Translations under genes and position numbers: made by a program
NCBI GenBank assembly: GCA_002344345.1
Contig: DDTL01000055.1
Span: 1 to 29,093 of the forward strand
DNA: 29,093 bases
Direction of reading: 5' to 3'
DNA from: Saprospiraceae bacterium UBA2365
GTDB lineage: Bacteria; Bacteroidota; Bacteroidia; Chitinophagales; Saprospiraceae
The notes under the pieces: generated by a model
Seen by the model: only the letters and a program-made list of their open reading frames with translations
The model's database searches: none
What the model was told of the DNA's origin: nothing
Shown: piece by piece, positions 1 through 8,860 of the stretch
Layout of the letters: the number at the start of each line of letters is the position of its first letter
Numbering within the stretch: position 1 is the first letter of the stretch

Positions 1-193
1 TTTGTTGATTTTCAATCGCTTTTTGCCCAAACCTACTGACGTCATAGATCAGCACAAGACTAAAGGTAAACAATTGAAAATCTGCATGTTAAAAATCCTC
101 TTTCAGGCCTGTGCTGACTGTAAACGTCAGTGCATGTACTGACTGAAAACATCCGTGGGGATTCAGGGGGTAAAGATTTTTCGTAGCAGACAC
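1..193 (-). repeat. Foldback repeat, copy 1 (reversed, cut by window start)
   Basis: Reverse-complement match to the repeat at 24685-24928. It keeps one inner stem arm (1-20, TTTGTTGATTTTCAATCGCT), a loop holding a 25-bp module (34-58), a decayed partner arm near 69-82, two more modules in the opposite orientation (108-132 and 133-157), a G-rich stretch (157-172) and a terminal segment ending GCAGACAC at 193. The outer end beyond the first stem arm lies before the window. The partner arm is more degraded than in the other copies, so this copy looks older. Confidence 0.85.
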
Positions 194-412
194 ATTTTTT
201 GACTTTAAATAAATATAAAATAATGTGTTCTATTGCCTTTGTCAGATTAAATACAAAATTATTGAACTATTTATTAAAGAATAAAATGGCTTAAATCCCT
301 GAATATTACTTGTTACAGGTATTATTTAATATCATAAATTAAAATTAACTTACACTGATCCCATGTTCTTCCTCCATCAAAACTATATTTTATTCACATT
401 TAATTTTTTGGA
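194..412. other. AT-rich leader without recognised gene
   Basis: Very AT-rich sequence between repeat copy 1 and the secreted-protein gene. I see no open frame of interest and no clear TTG/TAnnTTTG promoter pair, although the promoter of the downstream gene should lie here. Confidence 0.5.
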
Positions 413-3244
413 ATGAAAACAACATTTTTCTCAATTTTCCTGTTTTTATCCTCTTTAATATATGCACAAACTACTGTTACCTGGGATGGTGGCGGAGATG
501 GTTCTACATGGACAGATGCCGTTAACTGGGATTGCAATTGTTTACCAGGCTCAACAGACAACGTTGTAATACCGGTTTTTTATGCTTTAAGCAACATCAC
601 TATCAGCGGCAACCAAACCATCAATGAACTCAATTCCTGGGCAAGTATTATTATCCAATCTGGTGCTACCCTGTCTACACAGGATTTTACCTATTTCCAG
701 CCAGGCAGCATTCTTACAGTGAACGGAACATTGAACCTGACCAATTGCGGAGATGTATGGTTCAGGGCCGATGGCAGTTTTGACGTACAACTGATCAACA
801 ATGGGACGATTACGGTTAATGACAGTAATCTGTATTTTCATTCAAACAATGGCACAGGAGCACCCTCATTTGTTAACAACGGGAATTTTTCATCATTCAG
901 CAGCCCTTCATTCAATCTTTTTTCCCTAGAACTGAAAGACAATTCAGTTCTTACCAACAACAATACCGGAGTTATGAATTTATTTGGTGACAAGGGAATT
1001 ACTATGGATTATGCCGGAGGATCTGCGATTTTTAATAATTATGGTAGTTTTTCTTCTACTGGAATAAATCAATTCAGACAAACCACAAATCACCCTTTGG
1101 GAATCATGAGTTTTAGTAATTTCATCAATTTATATTCAAGCTATTACATTCCACCTATTCAGGTTTTATCCGTTTTTGTTAACAATGGCAGTATCTTTAT
1201 GTCTAATCCTGCAACCAGTGGATGGTATGGCATCAGGATAGAATCAACCGGTAGTTTTACAAGCAACGGGGTTCTGGATGTAACATCACAACGCTATCCT
1301 GTTCTGAACAATGGTTCTGCAATTTTCGATGGGTCTACTCAGTTGAATGCTACCACTACAATTGATGGTATTATTAATAACAACCAGTTCTCCATCCAAA
1401 ATGCTGCTACTAATTTTTACAGTAATACCATTTTTCAGAATGCTTCTCCCGGCAGTGTGCTGAACATTGCTAACTGCAAGAATGTACAATTGAAGCTCTT
1501 ATATAATGCCGGAACTGTTACCAATAATGGATATATCAGATTCGATCCAAACAATTTTTCATTTTCCAGTCTGGTGCAATCGGGAACTTTTACAAACAAT
1601 GGTGTGATGGAAAACAATGCATTTTTCGTCAATCTCAGTCCGTCTGAAAATCCTGGCATTTTTATTCAACGGGTTCCGGGAAGTAATTGCATTAATAATA
1701 CTATACATAATTTCATTTCTGGCCAATTTACAGGTATTACCAACATACCGGTTGCGGGTATTTATACGGATCCATTGCTTACTACTCCAGCAGGCACGCT
1801 CAATTGGAGTACCAATTCTTTTACTCCTTCGTCAGCGGCTATCGGGCTTAATGAGTTGTTCCTGAATGTTCAAAAAGCAGGATGTCTTTCACAGATCGTC
1901 TCTGTCAGGTTCGAAAATGCCATCAGCAGCGATGTCTGGTATGTTGATATTGACGCAGACGGTTTTGGCAATTCTTCGCTGCCAACAGTAAATTTTTGTG
2001 GCACCTTCTTAGCCGGGTATTGTCAACAAGGAGGTGATTGTGATGATACTGATCCTTCGGTTTATCCCGGGGCTGCGGAAAATTGTAATGATAAGGATTA
2101 TGATTGCGATGGTTTGATCAATTCAGCTTTACCTCCACCTTCGGTTTTTTTCGAGGATAATGATTTCGATGGTTTTGGAAATTCATTGGTAACTTTAACT
2201 ACCTGTCCGCCAGCGCCTTTTGGGTGGGTTTCAACAGGCGGTGACTGCGATGACAATAATTTTAATATTTCTCCCGGGGCTCCAGAGCTATGCGATAATC
2301 TCGACAACGATTGCGACGGCAACGTGGACGAAGGTGTCACTACCGGTACAACCAGTTTTACCAATGGAGGAGGAGATGGGTTGTGGCTTAATGCATTAAA
2401 CTGGAATAACGGGGTTCCCGTCAGTTGTATAGACGCAACAATACCCGGGGGATTTACGGTTGTTCTAAACGGAGCAGGGGAATGCAGGTCTTTGGATATA
2501 TCACCGGGATCAACCCTGGAACTATCCGGGGCATATCTTGAAATCCAGGGAAGCACAAACAATGGTATCACCAATCAGGGAACAATCAATCTGTCAGGCT
2601 TAAGCAACCTGGTCATTAAAAACTGCTTAAAACATGGGATTGGCAATTTTAACACTATAAATTATTTCAATCAATATAACAGCATTTCCCTGGAAAATAC
2701 AGGAGAAAGCGGAATAAAGAACTTTACTGGAAGTACTTTGAATTGCCTAAATGATTATAACAGTTTGTATTGTTTTCACATTGGTCACCATGGGATAGAA
2801 AATCAGTCCGGAGCCAACCTTTCTTGTTCCGGGATATGGTATCTCACTTTTCAATCAACCGTTTTGAGCTGTATCACCAATCATGGTATTTTAGATTTTA
2901 TAGGATCCATGTCCGGCTCTGATTTTGGAGGTAATATTATTGTGAATTATGGTACTTTTACCAATTTGGGGACTATGGAATTTCAAAACAGTGTGAACAA
3001 ACCAGAATGGTTTTTATCTAATTTCGGAACTTTCAATAACGGAAGTCCTGTTGTAAGTACTGCTGTTATTAATTTACCGACCCCTTCCATTGACGTCAAT
3101 ACATCAGATAAAGGATATCTTTTAAATAATGGCAGTACCTATAACAATTATGGTACCACCAATATGTTCAGCTGTCGTATGGTTCCTGTGGGTACCGGTA
3201 CTTTTATCAATTATGCAACCGGGGTACTTGAATCAGGCCTTTAA
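413..3244 (+). CDS. Large secreted Asn/Gly-rich protein with two MopE-type metal-binding motifs
   Basis: A 943-residue protein with a signal peptide (hydrophobic stretch to about residue 18, ending YAQ). Most of it is low-complexity Asn/Gly/Ser/Thr/Phe sequence with recurring NNG turns, suggesting a repetitive beta-solenoid. Two GGGDG-xW-x-NW modules start near residues 26 and 650. Between them (about 509-641) are two copies of a motif of the form DxDxDGFGN...GGDCDD...PGAxExCxxxDxDCDG, matching the 'putative metal-binding' MopE-type family. This points to extracellular Cu or Ca binding and cell-surface location, but no enzymatic function is evident. Proteins of this style in Bacteroidota usually end in a type IX sorting domain; this one stops at ESGL without one, so it may be truncated or exported otherwise. 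A terminator-like hairpin follows. Confidence 0.75.
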   Translation: MKTTFFSIFLFLSSLIYAQTTVTWDGGGDGSTWTDAVNWDCNCLPGSTDNVVIPVFYALSNITISGNQTINELNSWASIIIQSGATLSTQDFTYFQPGSILTVNGTLNLTNCGDVWFRADGSFDVQLINNGTITVNDSNLYFHSNNGTGAPSFVNNGNFSSFSSPSFNLFSLELKDNSVLTNNNTGVMNLFGDKGITMDYAGGSAIFNNYGSFSSTGINQFRQTTNHPLGIMSFSNFINLYSSYYIPPIQVLSVFVNNGSIFMSNPATSGWYGIRIESTGSFTSNGVLDVTSQRYPVLNNGSAIFDGSTQLNATTTIDGIINNNQFSIQNAATNFYSNTIFQNASPGSVLNIANCKNVQLKLLYNAGTVTNNGYIRFDPNNFSFSSLVQSGTFTNNGVMENNAFFVNLSPSENPGIFIQRVPGSNCINNTIHNFISGQFTGITNIPVAGIYTDPLLTTPAGTLNWSTNSFTPSSAAIGLNELFLNVQKAGCLSQIVSVRFENAISSDVWYVDIDADGFGNSSLPTVNFCGTFLAGYCQQGGDCDDTDPSVYPGAAENCNDKDYDCDGLINSALPPPSVFFEDNDFDGFGNSLVTLTTCPPAPFGWVSTGGDCDDNNFNISPGAPELCDNLDNDCDGNVDEGVTTGTTSFTNGGGDGLWLNALNWNNGVPVSCIDATIPGGFTVVLNGAGECRSLDISPGSTLELSGAYLEIQGSTNNGITNQGTINLSGLSNLVIKNCLKHGIGNFNTINYFNQYNSISLENTGESGIKNFTGSTLNCLNDYNSLYCFHIGHHGIENQSGANLSCSGIWYLTFQSTVLSCITNHGILDFIGSMSGSDFGGNIIVNYGTFTNLGTMEFQNSVNKPEWFLSNFGTFNNGSPVVSTAVINLPTPSIDVNTSDKGYLLNNGSTYNNYGTTNMFSCRMVPVGTGTFINYATGVLESGL

Positions 3245-3311
3245 AAATTCCCTTCAATAATAGTCCTTTATCAATCTTTAAGTAAGCTTGTTTTTACAAT
3301 CTTTTACCCCT

Positions 3312-3347
3312 AAAAAGAGGAAATATTAAGTGTTTACTCTTTTTTTA
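3312..3347 (+). terminator. Probable terminator after the secreted-protein gene
   Basis: AAAAAGAG at 3312-3319 can pair with CTCTTTTT starting at 3337, and the right arm runs into a T7 tract. It lies about 70 bases after the stop codon and before the next promoter. The stem is AT-rich, so strength is uncertain. Confidence 0.5.
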
Positions 3348-3398
3348 TTGTCCTGGTCGAATTATTCGTATTGTTTATAGAAAACCGGCAAGACACTA

Positions 3399-3429
3399 TT
3401 GCCTAATATACCAAATTATAATAATTTTG
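3399..3429 (+). promoter_or_regulatory. Bacteroidota-type promoter for the SPFH gene
   Basis: TTG at 3399-3401, 20 bases, then TAATTTTG at 3422-3429, matching the -33/-7 form used by the primary sigma factor of Bacteroidota. The ATG follows about 31 bases later. It would drive the SPFH gene and perhaps the two genes after it. Confidence 0.55.
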
Positions 3430-3460
3430 TGATATCAAAATGATATTAATATAAATCAAA

Positions 3461-4315
3461 ATGGAAAAAGAAAGAAAAATGTCTCCCGTGATGGGATATG
3501 TTGGTGTCCTGGTAGCCCTTGGTTTGATCGGAGTCACCATTTTTATGACGGTAACAACAGTAAACCCCTTATGGTTATTGCTACTGATTGTAGACTTATT
3601 TTGCTGGACAGGACTGATGGTGATCAATCCGAATGAATCTGTAGTACTTGTTTTGTTTGGAAAATATTCCGGAACAGTTAAGAAAAACGGTTTTTACTGG
3701 ATCAATCCGTTTTTTTCAAGAAAAAGAATTTCATTGCGTGCCCGCAACCTGAACAGTGACCCAATAAAGGTCAACGATAAGATCGGAAACCCGATCATGA
3801 TCGGCATAGTGCTCGTATGGAAAGTTGAAAACACTTTCAAGGCTGCATTTGAAGTGGATGATTATATCCGTTTTGTTGACATTCAAAGTGAGGCCGCCAT
3901 CAGAAAATTAGCCGGAGCATATCCATATGACAATTTTGATGATGCGCAGGAAGAAATTTCACTTAGGTCCGGTGGCGAAGAAGTAAATCAGCAATTGGAA
4001 GATGAATTGAGTGAACGCCTTGAAATTGCAGGAATTCACGTCATGGAGGCCAGAATCGCCTATCTGGCTTACGCCTCTGAAATCGCCGGCGCAATGCTTC
4101 GCAGACAGCAGGCTTCTGCTATTGTTGCGGCCAGACAAAAAATCGTCGAAGGTGCTGTCAGTATGGTTGAGATGGCATTGGAACAATTGTCACAAAAACA
4201 GATCATAGACCTGGATGAAGAAAAGAAGGCTGCCATGGTCAGCAATCTGATGGTGGTACTTTGCTCTGACAAAGACGCCAATCCTGTGATCAACACAGGC
4301 ACGTTGCATCAGTAG
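3461..4315 (+). CDS. SPFH/Band 7 domain membrane protein
   Basis: A 284-residue protein with two N-terminal hydrophobic segments (about residues 11-31 and 37-54) followed by an SPFH/prohibitin-type domain. Family-like features are the INPNESVVLVLFGKYSG entry, NGFYWINPF, and a later helical, Glu/Ala-rich stretch (AYASEIAGAMLRRQQASAIVAARQ). Such proteins oligomerise on the inner membrane and organise membrane domains or associated proteases. The first ATG is used; a second in-frame ATG at 3479 is possible. It has its own promoter and is followed on the same strand by a ribbon-helix-helix protein and a GPP34-like protein. Specific role unknown. Confidence 0.85.
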   Translation: MEKERKMSPVMGYVGVLVALGLIGVTIFMTVTTVNPLWLLLLIVDLFCWTGLMVINPNESVVLVLFGKYSGTVKKNGFYWINPFFSRKRISLRARNLNSDPIKVNDKIGNPIMIGIVLVWKVENTFKAAFEVDDYIRFVDIQSEAAIRKLAGAYPYDNFDDAQEEISLRSGGEEVNQQLEDELSERLEIAGIHVMEARIAYLAYASEIAGAMLRRQQASAIVAARQKIVEGAVSMVEMALEQLSQKQIIDLDEEKKAAMVSNLMVVLCSDKDANPVINTGTLHQ

Positions 4316-4529
4316 TTTCTGGTGAACAGTGATGAGTGAACAGTGAACCGTTAGATTCTGGTAGACGAAATAAGTATATCGAAGTTTAAAAGAGCGGGTT
4401 GTTTCAGAACTTCTAAAATCGTTGCCCGGAGTTCTGCATTCAAAATTCGAATTGAGTTAAGCATTTATCAGCGTATTAAATTGATTTGTATGTTGGCGAT
4501 CAGACCAACAAAAACCACGAACAGACAGA

Positions 4530-4733
4530 ATGATGTCCAAAAAGAAAGCTTTTGTGCTCAGACTTCATCCTGAAGTGATGAAGAAGCTTGAAAAGTGGGC
4601 TGCAGATGAATTTCGCAGCGTTAATGGACAATTAGAATGGATCATAGACAGAGCCTTGAGGGAAACCGGTCGGTTGAATCAAGCTGTTTCCAGTGAGGAC
4701 GAAACGGATCAAACGATCAACTCTGATAACTAA
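4530..4733 (+). CDS. Small Arc-type ribbon-helix-helix protein
   Basis: A 67-residue protein. The N-terminal strand KKAFVLRLHPEV is followed by two helices (EKWAADEFRSVNGQLEWII), the pattern of Arc/MetJ-type ribbon-helix-helix DNA-binding proteins; NGQLEWII is typical of Bacteroidota 'Arc family' annotations. The C-terminal 20 residues are acidic and probably disordered. There are two consecutive ATG codons at the start. It lies 214 bases after the SPFH gene and 11 bases before the GPP34-like gene, so it is probably co-transcribed with the latter. DNA or operator binding is inferred from the fold; no toxin partner is adjacent. Confidence 0.75.
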   Translation: MMSKKKAFVLRLHPEVMKKLEKWAADEFRSVNGQLEWIIDRALRETGRLNQAVSSEDETDQTINSDN

Positions 4734-4744
4734 AATATAACAAA

Positions 4745-5386
4745 ATGCTTAAAGACAAGCTCATATTATTATCCATAAATCCCAAAACCGGGCATATTCA
4801 AGGTCAAACCTCCATGAATTATTTACTTTTGTGCGCAACACTTTACGACCTGGTTTTGATGGAAAAACTAACCATTTCCTCAAATAAATTCACTGTTTTT
4901 CCGGGTTCAACCGGCGATCCTGTTTTAGACAATATGCTGAATACACTTGCGGGTTTACAGGGTAAAAAACTTTCAACGGTGATCAGCAAACTGACATTCA
5001 CAACGTCAAAAATCTATAAATCTCAAATCAAACATCTTGAAAATATACGTTTGATCAGCAGCAGACCTCTGATCTGGCTGGGAATACGCTGGGGCAATCT
5101 CTATAGAGTGATCAGAGATGAAAAGCTGAAAATGACCCAAACCATGTTGGAACGCACACTTATTTATGGCCGAAGAACCAACATAGAAAACAGATTACTT
5201 ATCGAATTACTTAGTATTGGGAACATCCTCAACATTTTTTTTTCATCCAGGGAATATAAAACCATTGCAGCAAAACGAGCTAAAACATTAATTGGATCAA
5301 AATTTGAACATCATCAGGAAAGTCTCACAACCATCAGGAAACTGATCATCAGCCACCTGAAAGCGTCGAGAGCAGTAAAAGGTTGA
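4745..5386 (+). CDS. GPP34 (GOLPH3-like) family protein
   Basis: A 213-residue, mostly helical protein. The N-terminus (LKDKLILLSINPKTGHI, then a helix NYLLLCATLYDLVLMEKL, then a short strand) follows the layout of GPP34/GOLPH3 family proteins, which bind phosphoinositides in eukaryotes and have poorly characterised bacterial members. The middle has basic helices (KSQIKHLENIRLI) and the C-terminus a further helical region rich in Lys and Ile. It has no signal peptide, so it should be cytoplasmic or membrane-peripheral. It follows the ribbon-helix-helix gene closely and ends 10 bases from the convergent DUF5916 gene. Assignment rests on the N-terminal pattern and length. Confidence 0.6.
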   Translation: MLKDKLILLSINPKTGHIQGQTSMNYLLLCATLYDLVLMEKLTISSNKFTVFPGSTGDPVLDNMLNTLAGLQGKKLSTVISKLTFTTSKIYKSQIKHLENIRLISSRPLIWLGIRWGNLYRVIRDEKLKMTQTMLERTLIYGRRTNIENRLLIELLSIGNILNIFFSSREYKTIAAKRAKTLIGSKFEHHQESLTTIRKLIISHLKASRAVKG

Positions 5387-5404
5387 TAAAGCTTTATTAC
5401 CTTA
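5378..5404. terminator. Possible bidirectional terminator between convergent genes
   Basis: The palindrome ATAAAGCTTTAT with flanking AAGGT/ACCTT forms an imperfect stem covering the stop codons of the two convergent genes. There is no long T tract on either strand. Confidence 0.35.
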
Positions 5405-7877
5405 TGATCTGAGGATGAAACAAAGTGTTTATTTGCTGGTAATCAATGTAATACAACAATTTCATGGATAAACTGTTGATCTGGGGTTCCTGAAGGGTTT
5501 TTGACAGGTTTTGTAAAAATGAGACAGGTATTTCATTCCGGTTCGAATCAATGAGATTTTTCCAAACCAAAGATAACTGACTGCCTGGTGAAAAATTCCA
5601 TATTAGTTTGAGGTCGATGGTGATGGCATTGTAGTTGATATCTGAATTTTCTTCCAGATTATCCCAATTAGTCAATTTGCCATCTTCCTTCAATAAATAA
5701 TATACTCCGCTGTAGAAAACACGTGACCAATACTGCCTCAAAATCAGGTCAATAGACAAAGAATTGTTAATGATATAACTGGATTTGACACTATTGGATG
5801 TTGTAGGACTTCTACGAAGTCCAAAAATTACGGTTTTTGGATCATTGTGGCTGACATACCCTATATCATTGCGTTTTTGCTGATAATAAAGCCCGTAAGA
5901 GACATTGAAACGATTATTTATACGAAATGTAGGTAGAAAATTAATACTAAAGCTTTCCATGGTTTCGGCAGAATTGACTTTCTCATAACTGAGTGTTCCG
6001 TCAACGAATAATCTTTTTCGGTAATCCGAGGAATACAAGGCATATAGATTGTAGGCAGTGCCTGTTTCATAAAATCGGCCTGCAACCCGTGGCTCAAAAT
6101 AATCCCTGTTTCCCAAAGGTTCAAACTCAGCTGAAAATGTGACAAAAAACCTGGATAAAAACAGCATTCTGAAATCATAATCAATGCTCATTCCAGTAAA
6201 TGTTTTGGGTTCAAACAGTCGTGAATATTCCATACTAATTTCACTGGAAGTTGAAATTACTTTCCAAAACGGCTTGAAAATATTGTAACTTATTCCAATT
6301 TCATCTTCAATTTCGTTATTAGTTTTCTGATATCCGAGGTCATTCTGATCATACCGATCACTCAAGACTTCCCTATTATAAAAGTATTGCCATTTTCCTC
6401 CTGTTTTACCCAAAAAAACATTGTATTTAAATCCGGGATCGCCTTTAGCTCCTTTGTTGTATTTCTGACTTAGTGCGGCCATCACATTTGCGGTGTATTT
6501 TTTACTTTTATCCCTGAAAAGAAATTCAGTTCCGGTTACATTGGCGATGTAACCCGGCCTTGATCCGGTCACATTTGTGTTGATCACGCTGAAATATGAA
6601 TGATTAGGTAGGCTTTTATCCAGTACAAATACGTTATAATTGGTCAATGGCTGAGTCACGATCATCCGGCTGATATCCTGGATAGTATCATAAATTTCAG
6701 CCTGGCTTTGAGCAGTAATGCTGTTAAAAACTCCGATTCCAAGTCCTTTGTCAGTTCTTCCGGACAATTTTGCTGCATTCAGTAATCTGGTTTCAACCGG
6801 ATTATAGCTGACGATTTCATGCTCCTGAAGGTTGTCATACGCTAAACCATAAGCTTTAGGTTTGCTTCCCACCCTGCGGGAATAAAACAGATCTGCTTTG
6901 TTATATAATTCTGTGCCTTCAGTAAAAAATTGTCTTTTTTCATCGTATTTGATCTCAAACGGAGTCAAATTCAGCACCAGTGCATCGGATTGTACCTGTC
7001 CGAAATCCGGTATCAGGGTCAAATCCAAAGTAAAACTTTCATCTATCCCATATTTGATGTCCATACCACCGCTAAAACTCCGGCTCCAGGGATCTCCAGC
7101 CTGGTGATTCTCTACATAGGCTGACACATAAGGGAAAAATGCAAGCCTCAAGGGTGGTTTAATTCCTTCCATACCATGAAGTAAACCCATAAAGGTCAGT
7201 GGACTTTCTATGCTTTTATTGACGGGATTCCAACTGGATGTTTCACGTGTACGACGCACTTCGCGCCAAAAATTGATACCCCATTCATTGAGGTCACCCT
7301 TTGGAAATCTGAGTGCTGAATAGGGTATTTCCATCTCAACCGTCCAGCCATCTTGACTTATGGATACATGACTTTCCCATACACCATCCCATTTTAAATC
7401 GGAAGAACCGCCGGAGCCGCCTGTCAGGTTGATATCCGTTTGAACGCCGGAAGCTGAAACTTTAAATCTAAAGCCGTAAATACCATCATTAAACGGGTTG
7501 ATGTCAACCCAAAACTGATCCGCATTCAATTTGCTGTCTGCATCTCTTAAACCCAATTCAGTAAGAATTTTTGATGCCTCCGGATCATGTAATTTTGCTC
7601 CGATATAAATTGAATAATCACTATATAGAATGCTGACCTCTGTTTTAAACGTTGCGGGTCGGTCATTATGAGGTTCATATTGGAAAAAATCACCTGACTT
7701 TTCTGAAAGCTGCCAAATTGGATCACTCATTCTGCCATCCATTTGCGGAGCTTGTAAAACCCTGGTTGCCATAATCTTTTTCCTGCCGGATACCTCCTGA
7801 GCATAAAGCACATTGCATCCAATCAACAAAATCATTAGAAAAAACCAACCGGAACTATGGGAACGAACCATGGACAT
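5397..7877 (-). CDS. DUF5916 domain outer-membrane protein
   Basis: An 826-residue protein with an N-terminal signal sequence ending near LYAQ (about residue 27). Residues about 35-230 look like a carbohydrate-binding family 9-like sandwich (ATRVLQAPQMDGRMSDPIW, later WTVEMEIPYSALRFP and WGINFWREVRR). The rest (PPLRLAFFPYVSAY, then DFGQVQSDALVLNLTPFE and EKRQFFTEGTELY) matches the DUF5916 family, a predicted outer-membrane beta barrel with many alternating aromatic strands. Substrate unknown; glycan or oligomer uptake is only a guess. It follows the SDR gene by 47 bases on the same strand, so they may share a transcript. Alternative start at 7871. Confidence 0.85.
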   Translation of the reverse strand: MSMVRSHSSGWFFLMILLIGCNVLYAQEVSGRKKIMATRVLQAPQMDGRMSDPIWQLSEKSGDFFQYEPHNDRPATFKTEVSILYSDYSIYIGAKLHDPEASKILTELGLRDADSKLNADQFWVDINPFNDGIYGFRFKVSASGVQTDINLTGGSGGSSDLKWDGVWESHVSISQDGWTVEMEIPYSALRFPKGDLNEWGINFWREVRRTRETSSWNPVNKSIESPLTFMGLLHGMEGIKPPLRLAFFPYVSAYVENHQAGDPWSRSFSGGMDIKYGIDESFTLDLTLIPDFGQVQSDALVLNLTPFEIKYDEKRQFFTEGTELYNKADLFYSRRVGSKPKAYGLAYDNLQEHEIVSYNPVETRLLNAAKLSGRTDKGLGIGVFNSITAQSQAEIYDTIQDISRMIVTQPLTNYNVFVLDKSLPNHSYFSVINTNVTGSRPGYIANVTGTEFLFRDKSKKYTANVMAALSQKYNKGAKGDPGFKYNVFLGKTGGKWQYFYNREVLSDRYDQNDLGYQKTNNEIEDEIGISYNIFKPFWKVISTSSEISMEYSRLFEPKTFTGMSIDYDFRMLFLSRFFVTFSAEFEPLGNRDYFEPRVAGRFYETGTAYNLYALYSSDYRKRLFVDGTLSYEKVNSAETMESFSINFLPTFRINNRFNVSYGLYYQQKRNDIGYVSHNDPKTVIFGLRRSPTTSNSVKSSYIINNSLSIDLILRQYWSRVFYSGVYYLLKEDGKLTNWDNLEENSDINYNAITIDLKLIWNFSPGSQLSLVWKNLIDSNRNEIPVSFLQNLSKTLQEPQINSLSMKLLYYIDYQQINTLFHPQIIR

Positions 7878-7924
7878 CTTATTTAGACCAACTTCGTGAA
7901 ATGATAACTTCTAACATTTTATAC

Positions 7925-8764
7925 TTAAAGGTACTCATAAATGTATTGGTTTACTACGATATCCAATCTCTCGGCTGTGGCCAGATCATAACTTTCACCC
8001 GTGATCTTTTTAACCTTGTTTTTGGTATAATATTCACCTGAAATAAGATCCTTTTGAGATTCTGATGACAGAAAAATGATGGTTTGTGCACCTTTTTTGG
8101 GGGAAATACCAATGAATTTGAAGAATAAGTTGGCAAACCATCCTGCATTTCTGCCTAATTTCGTATTGACCAGACCCGGATGTAAGGCATATACTCCAAT
8201 TTGTTTTTCCTGCAAGCTTTTAGCCCACCATCTGGTCAATAATATGATGCTAAGTTTTGATTGCCGGTATGCATTGAAGCCACTGAATTTTTTCTTGCCT
8301 TCCATGTTGTCAAAGTCAATGTTGCCGTAATGCAAGGCGGAAGCCGTTTGGATGATGCGGGCATCACCTGACTTTTCCATTGCAGGCAAAAGCAAGGATT
8401 TCAGCAAAGACGGAGACAAAACATTCACATGAAAGGTCTCTTCAATTTTGTTAATAGAAACTTTCGGTTCAAAGTTCCAAACACCTGCATTGTTGATAAG
8501 AATATCCAGTTGATGGTGTGTTTCAAGGAAACTGTTACATGCCTTTACAACTGATTCAAAGGAGGATAGATTGCAAAAAATGAAATCCAGGCTTCCATGA
8601 TCATCTTTTTTCTGAGCATCAAATTCCGCTTTAATTGCCTCAGCTGTCTCAATATTTCTTGTAGTAAATATCACTTCATTACCCTGCCTGGCCAACTCCA
8701 GCGCTGCTTCTTTACCAATCCCGGAGGTTGCTCCAGTAATCAATATTGTTTTGCTTATTGACAT
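7925..8764 (-). CDS. SDR family NAD(P)-dependent oxidoreductase
   Basis: A 279-residue classical/retinol-dehydrogenase-like short-chain dehydrogenase. The Rossmann nucleotide motif TGATSGIG is at residues 10-17, TTRN after the second strand suggests NADP(H) preference, NNAG lies near residue 90, and the catalytic Tyr and Lys are in YRQSK near residues 166-170. LHPGLVNTKLG follows the active site, as is usual in the retinol dehydrogenase/WW-oxidoreductase-like branch. It is cytoplasmic. Substrate cannot be named from sequence. It lies between a strong terminator (8813-8846) and the DUF5916 gene. Confidence 0.9.
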   Translation of the reverse strand: MSISKTILITGATSGIGKEAALELARQGNEVIFTTRNIETAEAIKAEFDAQKKDDHGSLDFIFCNLSSFESVVKACNSFLETHHQLDILINNAGVWNFEPKVSINKIEETFHVNVLSPSLLKSLLLPAMEKSGDARIIQTASALHYGNIDFDNMEGKKKFSGFNAYRQSKLSIILLTRWWAKSLQEKQIGVYALHPGLVNTKLGRNAGWFANLFFKFIGISPKKGAQTIIFLSSESQKDLISGEYYTKNKVKKITGESYDLATAERLDIVVNQYIYEYL

Positions 8765-8812
8765 AATTTCAGTTATTTTTTGACATATCTAACCGGTTTA
8801 CATAAGAAAATT

Positions 8813-8846
8813 AAAGCGTAAACCGGATTAATCCGGTTTACGCTTT
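8813..8846 (-). terminator. Terminator of the M16 peptidase gene, perfect 34-base palindrome
   Basis: A perfect palindrome with its axis between 8829 and 8830; each 17-base arm reads AAAGCGTAAACCGGATT. On the minus strand it follows the M16 stop codon by about 15 bases and is followed by TTTTC, as in an intrinsic terminator. A further partial arm (AACCGGTTTACAT) lies at 8791-8803. Confidence 0.75.
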
Positions 8847-8860
8847 ATCTGGGCCCTACT

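Noticed and set aside
2098..2574. Long minus-strand frame (158 codons) inside the secreted-protein gene
   Set aside because: It is the antisense of the MopE-motif region, which clearly codes on the plus strand; the Pro/Ser-rich product is a by-product of Gly-rich codons.
4324..4349. Short duplicated TGAACAGTGA near 4324-4346
   Set aside because: Two copies only, no longer period or structure; looks like local slippage.
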